NCBI GenBank assembly: GCA_017549205.1
Contig: JAFYVH010000004.1
Coordinates: forward strand, 1-38,051
Direction: 5' to 3'
Length of the DNA: 38,051 bases
Source of the DNA: Clostridia bacterium
GTDB taxonomy: Bacteria > Bacillota > Clostridia > UBA1381 > UBA9506
Shown: positions 31,774 to 38,051 of the stretch, piece after piece
Layout of the letters: each line of letters starts with the position of its first letter
Position numbering within the stretch: the stretch's first letter is position 1
Notes under the pieces: generated by a model
Databases searched by the model: none
What the model saw: only the letters and a program-made list of their open reading frames with translations
What the model was told of the DNA's origin: nothing
Translations under genes and position numbers: made by a program

Positions 31774-33633
31774 CTACGACAAAACGATAATTCTGATTCT
31801 TCCACCTGAAGACATGGGTCTGTCTGTAAACGCAGAAACATTATATTCATCTGCCATTTCTACAAGTTCATCCATTGTAATCATCGTGTATGAGCTCTGT
31901 GCAGAAAGCTGTTTTTTTACATAAATCTGAACTTTATCCCACAGAATATAATCTTTTCCATCTATTGTTATAACAGAACCGCTGATGTTTGAAATCTTTT
32001 TGCCTGAAATGCTGCTCAGGGAAACCAAAGAGCTTATTTCTCTTCCGTCGGTTGCTATCTGAACAGCCTGACCATAAGAAACATTAAAGATTTTATTTTG
32101 TGTTGAAAATGTGGTGGTAATACCATCAGAAAGGTATTCATAACTGCCGGAAAGAGAACGGTCAGAATTTGTATTGCTTACTTTTGTCATAATTCCATAA
32201 GTATATCCATCGCCAGTTACATCGTTTAAAATCAATCCGTCAATATTTCCAACAGAATTTTTTGAAACATATAAAACATCACGATTGGCTATCTTAATTC
32301 CATTTAATCTTTGGGGATAAACAGATGTAACAATAGCGGTTTCATTTTCTTCCACAGTAGAGGTTTCAATAATTTTCGCATCATCAGCAAGTTGATAAGA
32401 ACCTAATTTGTTTGTGCCGGAGCCCCAGGTGAATGTGCCGGATATGTCATATGATGTATTCATCCGTGTGAGAGTTGCAATGGAGTTATTCAGTTTAACC
32501 GCAACGACCTGATTAACAAGTGAGTCATAGTTCTTCTCTGTGATGTATTCTAATGTTTCACCGGATGTTAGTATAATTCTGACATAAGGTTTTATCACCT
32601 TTGTTCCTGAAACCGTTGATTCTTTTGTGCCTGCGGCCGTTAAAAATCCATATATTTTTTCTCCAAGTTGTGCCGAAGCTGAACTGTCCACAATATCTGC
32701 AATGCCGCCCGATTTTCCCATCAGCAGTGTGATTGAGTCTCCGTAATTGAATTTGCCTCCTGATGAAAGCTTTGATAAGGCATTGGTGCCTTCTAAATTA
32801 TAGGTAACGCCGGATACCGTGACAGAGGAGGGGAGATTTTTATTAGGCTGTGCATCTTCATAAATTCCGGTAATTTTTTTAGAATATACTAAAGCCGTTG
32901 CATATTCTTCCATATAATAAACAATGTCATTAATCTTGACATCGGATAAGGATGCGCGCTCACCGTCTTTAATAATTGTGAGTGAAGAATCAGCATCAAA
33001 GTCTTGATACCATGTAGATGATGTAACGGTTTTTGGACCAATAGTAGTATTAAAATTTGACATTAGTGTTTTGTCAGAATTTTTCGGATTTGAAGACAAG
33101 GCATTAAAGGCAATGGTTGCAATATCATATCGGTTAAGCTCTTGCCCTGCAGACTTACTGAGATTATTTAAGAGGCCTGCTTTTCTTGCGGTTTCAATTT
33201 GTGAATATGGCCAATCATTTCCCATATCTTCATCAGTATAGCCCAAAATACGCAGAAACATAACAAGCGCTTCTTCTAATAAAACCGTGTTTGATGGACG
33301 AAAGGTTGCATCCATGTAACCCTTAAAAAGACCATATTTAATTCCCGTTGTAACATACGGTGCAGCCCAATGCTGATAGGTTACATCGAGAAATGGAGAA
33401 CTTTTTTTATCCATTTCGACCATATTTCTGTAAGTAGAAGAGGCTACGACAATTTTTGCACATTCAGCCCGTGAAACCTTATCCGAATATCGCATGTTTC
33501 CGCTTGGGTCGCCCTCCATGATTGATAAGGCAGATAAAACCTCAACCTCATAGTCAGACAAGGCGGAAATGTGGCATGAAGCTATAGACAATAACATCAT
33601 CGCCGTAATAAGAAAAGATAAAATCTTTTTCAT
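31774..33633 (-). CDS. Secreted S-layer homology (SLH) domain protein, export-operon partner
   Basis: 619 aa. Signal peptide at residues 1-~25 (MKKILSFLITAMMLLSIASC; IASC is lipobox-like, so it may be a lipoprotein, or be cut later near ISA). Three SLH repeats follow, residues ~25-190: SALSIMEGDPSGNMRYSDKV, then FLDVTYQHWAAPYVTTGIKY with GLFKGYMDATFRPSNTVLLE, then the third around GNDWPYSQIETARKAGLL. They anchor proteins to secondary cell wall polymers. The remaining ~430 residues are Ser/Thr/Gly-rich beta structure that I do not recognise, ending GGRIRIIVLS. The fourth codon ATG is chosen because GAAAGG lies about 9 nt upstream. Last gene of the HlyD-ABC operon, 20 bp after the permease, so its job is probably tied to that exporter. 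Confidence 0.85.
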   Translation of the reverse strand: MKKILSFLITAMMLLSIASCHISALSDYEVEVLSALSIMEGDPSGNMRYSDKVSRAECAKIVVASSTYRNMVEMDKKSSPFLDVTYQHWAAPYVTTGIKYGLFKGYMDATFRPSNTVLLEEALVMFLRILGYTDEDMGNDWPYSQIETARKAGLLNNLSKSAGQELNRYDIATIAFNALSSNPKNSDKTLMSNFNTTIGPKTVTSSTWYQDFDADSSLTIIKDGERASLSDVKINDIVYYMEEYATALVYSKKITGIYEDAQPNKNLPSSVTVSGVTYNLEGTNALSKLSSGGKFNYGDSITLLMGKSGGIADIVDSSASAQLGEKIYGFLTAAGTKESTVSGTKVIKPYVRIILTSGETLEYITEKNYDSLVNQVVAVKLNNSIATLTRMNTSYDISGTFTWGSGTNKLGSYQLADDAKIIETSTVEENETAIVTSVYPQRLNGIKIANRDVLYVSKNSVGNIDGLILNDVTGDGYTYGIMTKVSNTNSDRSLSGSYEYLSDGITTTFSTQNKIFNVSYGQAVQIATDGREISSLVSLSSISGKKISNISGSVITIDGKDYILWDKVQIYVKKQLSAQSSYTMITMDELVEMADEYNVSAFTDRPMSSGGRIRIIVLS

Positions 33634-33653
33634 TTTTAACATCCTTTCGTAAT

Positions 33654-34835
33654 CTATTCAAACCGCAAAGCATCAATTGGATTCAGCGTTGCGGCATTTT
33701 TAGCAGGCAGATAGCCAAAAATAATACCAATTCCAACAGAAACACTAAAAGCAACAATAACAGCCGAAACAGAGGGGATAACGGTGATGCTCATAATTAT
33801 ACCAATAACATAGGCAACAAGTCCGCCCAGCAATATGCCAAGCAATCCGCCAATACCGCTGACGGTGGCTGCTTCAATTACAAATTGTTGCATAATGTGT
33901 TTTTTCTTGGCGCCAAGAGATTTTCGAATGCCAATTTCTTTTGTTCGTTCAGTAACAGAAACCAGCATAATATTCATAATACCAATGCCGCCGACAAGAA
34001 GTGATATTCCTGCTATCAAAATCAATGCACCTTTCAGCGTATCCATAATGCTGTTCATTTCGTCTAGAATTTCCTGTGTTGCCGTTATGTTGTAAAAATC
34101 GCTACTGCCTAAAATTTCAGTGAGCTTCATCTCTAAAACGGCTTTCGCTTCTTCAATGCGGTTTGAATCTTTCATGGAAACCACATAAGAACCAATGGAG
34201 GCGTTTCTTGAAAGTTTAGATGCCAGCGTATATGGAATATAAATGCATTGGTCGGCCGAACCCTCTGAGGAGTCGCTTTGTTCTTCTAAAACACCAATGA
34301 TGGTGTAGGGGTCACCGTTTAACTTAATTTTTTGACCAACGGCTTTTCCTCTGTCGTAATATTCCTGCTCATAATAGGTGCCTATAACGCAAACCTTAAG
34401 CATTTTTTCAATATCCACAAATTGCAGAAATCTTCCTTGCGTTGTAGACAGGAGGTCAATTTCATCATAGGTTTCATCAATGCCTGTTACCGAGGCATAG
34501 GATGTTTCGGAACTGTTTGGCGATTTGATGTTAACAGTGGCCGTGACCTTTGGCGAGCAATATAAAAACAAATGACTATTTTCATCAATCAATTCATATA
34601 GGTTGTCGGGCTCTACGCGTCTTGTGCTTCCTCGTGAAGTAATGGAAACGGTTATATTATTTGTTCCAAAACCCTCAAAAACATCAGAGACCTGCCCGGT
34701 GATACCGTCCATAACACTTACCAGAATAATAACGGCTGCCACGCCAATAATAATGCCGAGCATTGTCAAAAAGGAACGCATTTTGTTAGAACGAATACTT
34801 GCGATTGCTAACTCAATCGTTTTAGAAAACTTCAT
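33654..34835 (-). CDS. MacB/FtsX-type ABC transporter permease
   Basis: 393 aa. One membrane helix near residues 20-42 (LTMLGIIIGVAAVIILVSVM), a ~220-residue extracytoplasmic domain of MacB_PCD type (VTGIDETYDEI, DPYTIIGVLEEQSD), then three C-terminal helices with the FtsX signature GGIGIMNIMLVSVTERTKEIGIRKSLGAKK and PAKNAATLNPIDALRFE at the end (motifs quoted in parts). MacB-type permeases act as mechanotransmitters without passing substrate through the membrane. Its ATG overlaps the ATPase gene end by 4 bp. Confidence 0.94.
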   Translation of the reverse strand: MKFSKTIELAIASIRSNKMRSFLTMLGIIIGVAAVIILVSVMDGITGQVSDVFEGFGTNNITVSITSRGSTRRVEPDNLYELIDENSHLFLYCSPKVTATVNIKSPNSSETSYASVTGIDETYDEIDLLSTTQGRFLQFVDIEKMLKVCVIGTYYEQEYYDRGKAVGQKIKLNGDPYTIIGVLEEQSDSSEGSADQCIYIPYTLASKLSRNASIGSYVVSMKDSNRIEEAKAVLEMKLTEILGSSDFYNITATQEILDEMNSIMDTLKGALILIAGISLLVGGIGIMNIMLVSVTERTKEIGIRKSLGAKKKHIMQQFVIEAATVSGIGGLLGILLGGLVAYVIGIIMSITVIPSVSAVIVAFSVSVGIGIIFGYLPAKNAATLNPIDALRFE

Positions 34836-35593
34836 TCTTCTGCCTCCTTTTTTATATGTGCTGAAAGGGTGCTTTTAATGATTTCATCTTCCATAGCCAT
34901 GCCGTCAAAAATAATTCTTCCGTCGTGCACGCGAATTACTCTCTTTGCTCTTGCAGCAATGGTATTATCGTGGGTTATCAATATGATTGTGTTTCCCTGT
35001 TTGTTCAGTTCGATTAGAAAATCAATAACCTCTTTACTGGTTTTTGAATCAAGTGCACCGGTAGGCTCGTCAGCCAGGATAATAGACGGTGACCCTGCCA
35101 ATGCTCTTGCAATAGAAATTCTTTGTTGCTGTCCACCGGATAGTTGAGAGGGCTTATGATAGGCCTTATCCAAAACACCGACTCTTCTTAAAGCGTCCAT
35201 AGCAAGCTCCTCTTGTTCGCTTTCGCGCAGACCCTTGTATAAAAGAGGTAATTTAACATTATCCAGGTTAGTTAATTTTGGGAGCAGGTTATATTGCTGA
35301 AAAATAAAGCCCAGGGTTTTATTTCTTATCTCGGCCTGTTCATCGTCCGTAAGTCTGCTTACATCATCACCGTTGAGCAAATATGTGCCTTCGGTGGGAA
35401 CATCAAGACAGCCGATAATATTCATACATGTCGATTTTCCGCTACCGGATTGTCCGATAATGGCAACAAATTCGCCTTTATAAATTGAAAATGAAACACC
35501 GTCTAGCGCACGCACTTCGACATCGCCCGTCTGGTATATTTTGTATATGTTCTGAAACTCAACCAAAGGTGCAGAATTTGTGTTTTGGTTCAT
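34832..35593 (-). CDS. MacB/LolD-type ABC transporter ATP-binding protein
   Basis: 253 aa. Walker A GQSGSGKST, Q-loop FQQYNLLPKL, signature LSGGQQQR, Walker B IILADEPTGALD and switch ITHD. The LADEPTGALDS form and the LLPKLTNLDNVKLPLLYKG segment mark the MacB/LolD/BceA group. RBS AAAGGAGG precedes the ATG. Works with the permease at 33654 and adaptor at 35614. Confidence 0.95.
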   Translation of the reverse strand: MNQNTNSAPLVEFQNIYKIYQTGDVEVRALDGVSFSIYKGEFVAIIGQSGSGKSTCMNIIGCLDVPTEGTYLLNGDDVSRLTDDEQAEIRNKTLGFIFQQYNLLPKLTNLDNVKLPLLYKGLRESEQEELAMDALRRVGVLDKAYHKPSQLSGGQQQRISIARALAGSPSIILADEPTGALDSKTSKEVIDFLIELNKQGNTIILITHDNTIAARAKRVIRVHDGRIIFDGMAMEDEIIKSTLSAHIKKEAEE

Positions 35594-35613
35594 TTACAAT
35601 TCCTCCTTTGATA

Positions 35614-37359
35614 TTATCTCATTCCGCTGGGCATTCCACCGGGCATGCCTCCGCCAGAGCGGTTGCCACCCATGCTTCCGCCGGGCATTCCGCTGGGCAT
35701 TCCACCGGGCATGCCTCCGCCAGACATTCCGCCGCCCATGCCACCCATGCCGCCCATCATGGGTGCGGAAGAGTCTTTGCTTTGTGAGGCTATAATCTGG
35801 GGGATATAAACAATATCTCCTTCTTGTAAGCCGGATATAATTTCAATGTACTGCGTATTATTGATTCCGGTTTCAACCACAACAGATTTGTAACCCTCGG
35901 GAGCATCGTCATCATCACTTGTTTTTTCTCCTTTGACATAAACAATGTTCCCACGGCTGACAGCGGCTACAGGAATTGCAATAACCTCTTTTGCCATTGA
36001 GGTGATAATCTCAACATCTATGTTCATTCCCGGGAGTAACTCTTCGTCAAAGTCTGTAATTAAAATTGTAACAGGATATGTAGTAACACCGCCGGAAGTT
36101 GTTCCGTTAACCGATACATTTGTAACCTTTCCGTTGTAGGTTTTGCCCTTAACTGCATCGGAGGTAATGATAACATCCTGGTCCAGTTCAACGCTTTTAA
36201 TATCAAGCTCATCCACAGCAAGCTCACACTCAAGGCTGGACATATCGTAAATAACAGCCATTTCAGTTGACATATTGGAATTATCCAGCTTATCTCCTGC
36301 TTTAACATTTTTGGTCACAACTGTTCCGGAGATGGGTGCAGTTATGGTGTAGTCTTCAAGCTTTTTTTGAGCGTTTTCGCGAGAAAGTTGTGAAGAGCGG
36401 AGCGAGAGCTCTGAAGATTTGAGACTATCAACGACTGAAGAACTGTCTATGTGTACTAAAACAGATCCATTTGAAACCCTCGACCCTTGCGAAACATACA
36501 TCGCGTCAATCTGGCCTGAAGCTTCTGCCACAATGGTTTTTTCGGCAATATATTCAAAAGTTCCCATAGGGTTAGAAGCAAAACCATTGACGATGGCACT
36601 TGCTGTTTCCTCAGTGGTTAACGCACCGGGGTTTGTCACTTTTATCTTAACCGTTCTGACAAGTGTGTTACCTGTTGATGCATATCCTCTTGAATTAACA
36701 TCTGTTATAGTGCCCCGAAGGAGCTCGCCGTTGGAGGTGATTTTCACCTGTGCCTCTTGGCCTATATAGAAATCACGGGCATCGGTATCATTAAATGTTA
36801 CAGTTAATATAAAACTTGAATCATCATGAATATCGGCAATTTTTGTTCCGGAATTAACTGACATACCTTCTTTGACATAGAGAGTTTTAACTACACCTGA
36901 AATATCTGAAACAACCGTTAAATTGCTGTAGTTGTCTGCAGCTTTCTGATAATCCATCTGAGAGCGTTGGTATGAAATGTCTGCATTTTCAATTGAATTT
37001 TTTGCATCAGAGGAATCAATTTCATATAAAACATCACCCTCATTAACAACTTCACCTTGTTCAAAGTTTGCGCTCAAAACATTTCCTGAAACAAGTGCCG
37101 TAATAGAGTACTGGTCTTTTGGCATAACTACAGCAGAGCCGGTAATAGAGGAGGTTATATCCTGCCTCTTTACAGTTTCTTCTGTCCATGAAACAACGAA
37201 GCCTTTTTTGTTTCCGGCTGATATAATTAAAGATACAAGTAATGCAATTAAAATAGCGGCAGATATGATTATAATGAGTTTTTTCTTTTTTGAATAACTT
37301 TTAAATTCTTTGGGGAATTCCCTAATTACAGAGAAAATTTTTGTTATGATATTTTTCAT
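35614..37359 (-). CDS. HlyD/MacA-type adaptor protein with duplicated core and Met/Gly-rich tail
   Basis: 581 aa. A basic cytoplasmic start, one membrane anchor at residues ~27-48, then two successive adaptor cores. Core 1 (~55-270): half-lipoyl ALVSGNVLSANFEQGEVVNE, a short helical hairpin, half-lipoyl ISGVVKTLYVKEG and a barrel. Core 2 (~275-470): EASGQIDAMYVSQGSRVSNG, a hairpin, TAPISGTVVTKNVKAGDKL and a barrel ending LLPGMNIDVEI. A membrane-proximal part follows (VIAIPVAAVSRG), and a ~50-residue tail made almost only of Gly, Met, Pro and Ser ends in MR. First gene of the operon; AAAGGAA precedes the ATG. In a single-membrane cell it would reach across the wall rather than to an outer membrane channel. 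Confidence 0.9.
   Translation of the reverse strand: MKNIITKIFSVIREFPKEFKSYSKKKKLIIIISAAILIALLVSLIISAGNKKGFVVSWTEETVKRQDITSSITGSAVVMPKDQYSITALVSGNVLSANFEQGEVVNEGDVLYEIDSSDAKNSIENADISYQRSQMDYQKAADNYSNLTVVSDISGVVKTLYVKEGMSVNSGTKIADIHDDSSFILTVTFNDTDARDFYIGQEAQVKITSNGELLRGTITDVNSRGYASTGNTLVRTVKIKVTNPGALTTEETASAIVNGFASNPMGTFEYIAEKTIVAEASGQIDAMYVSQGSRVSNGSVLVHIDSSSVVDSLKSSELSLRSSQLSRENAQKKLEDYTITAPISGTVVTKNVKAGDKLDNSNMSTEMAVIYDMSSLECELAVDELDIKSVELDQDVIITSDAVKGKTYNGKVTNVSVNGTTSGGVTTYPVTILITDFDEELLPGMNIDVEIITSMAKEVIAIPVAAVSRGNIVYVKGEKTSDDDDAPEGYKSVVVETGINNTQYIEIISGLQEGDIVYIPQIIASQSKDSSAPMMGGMGGMGGGMSGGGMPGGMPSGMPGGSMGGNRSGGGMPGGMPSGMR
35620..35724 (-). repeat. Two perfect 39-bp direct repeats in the adaptor gene tail
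   Basis: Bases 35620-35658 recur exactly at 35686-35724, a 66-bp period, each encoding GGGMPGGMPSGM. The unit is in frame (22 codons), so copy number can change by slippage or recombination without breaking the protein. Confidence 0.9.
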
Positions 37360-37388
37360 TATGATGTTCCTTTCTTTTATTAGGCTGT

Positions 37389-37430
37389 ATCACAATTTTC
37401 ATTATCAAAAATTGCTTGGAAAAATGTGAT
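37389..37430 (-). promoter_or_regulatory. Leader hairpin of the HlyD-ABC-SLH operon
   Basis: ATCACAATTTTC (37389-37400) pairs with GAAAAATGTGAT (37419-37430) with one mismatch, inside the ~120-nt leader and about 30 nt before the adaptor start. No T run follows. It may affect mRNA stability or be a small repeat remnant. Confidence 0.4.
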
Positions 37431-37487
37431 GCAATGAGCACGAGCAATAAAAATCTGCACTTTATGCCATACAAGTTCCTTTTAATA

Positions 37488-37516
37488 TATATTACAATTT
37501 ACATTTTACATTACAA
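37488..37516 (-). promoter_or_regulatory. Candidate promoter of the HlyD-ABC-SLH operon
   Basis: On the minus strand, -35 TTGTAA (37516-37511), 17 bp, -10 TAATAT (37493-37488). The -35 is weak, as expected for an activated promoter. Confidence 0.5.
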
Positions 37517-37517
37517 A

Positions 37518-37534
37518 AGTTAAGACAATGTTAA
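37518..37534 (-). promoter_or_regulatory. PhoB/OmpR-like direct repeat at the export operon promoter
   Basis: On the minus strand TTAACA (37534-37529) and TTAACT (37523-37518) lie 11 bp apart, one helical turn, just upstream of the -35. This is the geometry of boxes bound by OmpR/PhoB-family response regulators (PhoP boxes in Bacillus are TTAACA-like repeats). No such regulator is in the window. Confidence 0.4.
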
Positions 37535-37720
37535 CAAAAAGTAAATTATTTAGAAAAAGTAACCGCATTTGAGATTATTAATAAAAGAAAATATAACAAA
37601 CTCGTAAAAAGGTGATAGCGACAGCGAACAGTCATGAGTACGCTTGCAAACGAATCGGTGAGCCGAGCGTGGCTTTTTACGAAAAAGGCGGAACAGAGAA
37701 GCGGGGGACTGTTTTTTGCA
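37535..37720. other. Gene-poor region with a palindromic remnant
   Basis: AT-rich to 37610, then a GC-richer block bounded by inverted AACAGTC (37627-37633) and GACTGTT (37707-37713). Short open frames here have no ribosome binding site and odd composition. Likely a small non-coding repeat. Nothing else was recognised. Confidence 0.4.
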
Positions 37721-37749
37721 TAAAAAAGGGAACAAGCTGAACTTGTTCC
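37721..37749 (-). terminator. Terminator attached to the broken tRNA copy
   Basis: 8-bp stem GGAACAAG (37729-37736) with CTTGTTCC (37742-37749); on the minus strand a T run follows. It lies 4 bp beyond the tRNA-like 3' end. Confidence 0.75.
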
Positions 37750-37753
37750 AACT

Positions 37754-37795
37754 TGGGTGCAGGGGGCAGATTGATACCCGCGACCTCCGGGTTAT
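37754..37795 (-). pseudogene. Broken tRNA-fMet 3' half
   Basis: 42 bases matching the 3' part of the tRNA-fMet at 37991 at 36 positions by hand count, from encoded CCA to the anticodon loop. Changes cluster in the T arm: the loop TTCAAAT became TATCAAT and the stem no longer pairs. The 5' half is missing and replaced by unrelated sequence from 37796 on. Confidence 0.8.
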
Positions 37796-37952
37796 CGCTT
37801 TGCGCCGGTCGCCGTCGTGTGTCGTCTGTCTTCGTCGAATAAATCAACTTGACATACTCGCACTTTGGGCGACACCGCTTGTAAAAACAATTCGCCAGAT
37901 TGTTTTTACTTCGCTGACTGGGCGAGCCACGCTCGCCGGTCTCATAACCCGG
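37787..37952. repeat. 166-bp palindrome-rich element bounded by inverted CCGGGTTAT
   Basis: CCGGGTTAT (37787-37795) and ATAACCCGG (37944-37952) are exact inverted copies of a tRNA-fMet anticodon-arm sequence. Inside are two perfect hairpins: GTAAAAACAAT/ATTGTTTTTAC (37881-37891 with 37899-37909) and GGCGAGC/GCTCGCC (37921-37927 with 37931-37937). It is non-coding and looks like a small mobile or folded-RNA repeat that landed in a tRNA copy. Confidence 0.5.
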
Positions 37953-37954
37953 GA

Positions 37955-37987
37955 AAGAAAAAAGCAACCACTAAAGTGATTGCTTTT
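37955..37987 (-). terminator. Terminator of tRNA-fMet
   Basis: Stem 37960-37971 with 37976-37987 (AAAAGCAA / TTGCTTTT at the base). Its single non-Watson-Crick position is a G-U pair only in minus-strand RNA, matching the tRNA direction; a T-rich tail follows. Confidence 0.8.
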
Positions 37988-37990
37988 AAT

Positions 37991-38051
<61 letters not shown>

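Noticed and set aside
37550..37735. 61-codon minus-strand open frame
   Set aside because: No binding site, odd composition, lies in a palindromic non-coding block.
37677..37967. 96-codon minus-strand open frame and its overlapping partner at 37716-37979
   Set aside because: It reads through the broken tRNA copy, both hairpins and a terminator; the peptide segment SDNPEVAG is a common artefact of translating tRNA 3' halves.

Overview
The window looks like a chromosomal segment of an anaerobic member of the Bacillota, class Clostridia. The evidence is the housekeeping content: IreB, RemA, YlxM, KhpA and the yicC-remA-gmk-rpoZ string, a NusG-domain-II/Gx-transporter pair beside Maf and MreBCD, a U32 protein with a DUF3656-like tail, strong AGGAGG ribosome binding sites, frequent TTG and GTG starts, and sigma-A promoters with 17-bp spacers. 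Rich Fe-S and radical-SAM content fits anaerobic life. No sporulation, phage or CRISPR genes were seen, and I do not assign a genus.

Layout. 1-6240: the end of a class I aminotransferase; an AraC regulator divergent from a Gfo/Idh/MocA oxidoreductase, with repeat operators between them; tRNA-Leu(UAG); a cysteine-synthase-like enzyme; a small DUF6514-like protein; a CobU-like protein; and ireB. 6300-15763: one long plus-strand run of queG, a U32 protein, dut, a NusG-II protein, a Gx transporter, maf, mreBCD and mrdA (RNA modification, nucleotide sanitation and cell elongation). 15882-18683: rpsT (minus), then ylxM-ffh-rpsP-khpA, a trmD-type operon that stops before rimM-trmD-rplS. 18852-20636: an NhaC antiporter with an N-terminal DnaJ-like Cys-rich insert. 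20956-23140: secF and secD (minus), divergent from mnmG. 23382-30462: mnmG-yicC-remA-gmk-rpoZ-rimO-pgsA, then rpsF-ssb-rpsR from their own promoter.

30493-31712: a PflX-like radical SAM gene sits between intact rpsR with its terminator and a second, decayed copy of the rpsR 3' half with its terminator. This is an insertion or duplication scar.

31774-37359 (minus): a four-gene operon encoding a duplicated-core HlyD/MacA adaptor with a Met/Gly-rich tail, a MacB-type ATPase, a MacB/FtsX-type permease and an SLH-domain surface protein. PhoB-like direct repeats lie at its promoter. 37600-38051: gene-poor and repeat-rich, with a broken tRNA-fMet copy, palindromes and a second tRNA-fMet that runs off the window.

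The most unusual items are the antiporter/zinc-finger fusion, the CobU-like protein lacking the guanylylated histidine, the radical SAM gene bracketed by rpsR 3' ends, and the export operon that ends in an SLH protein.
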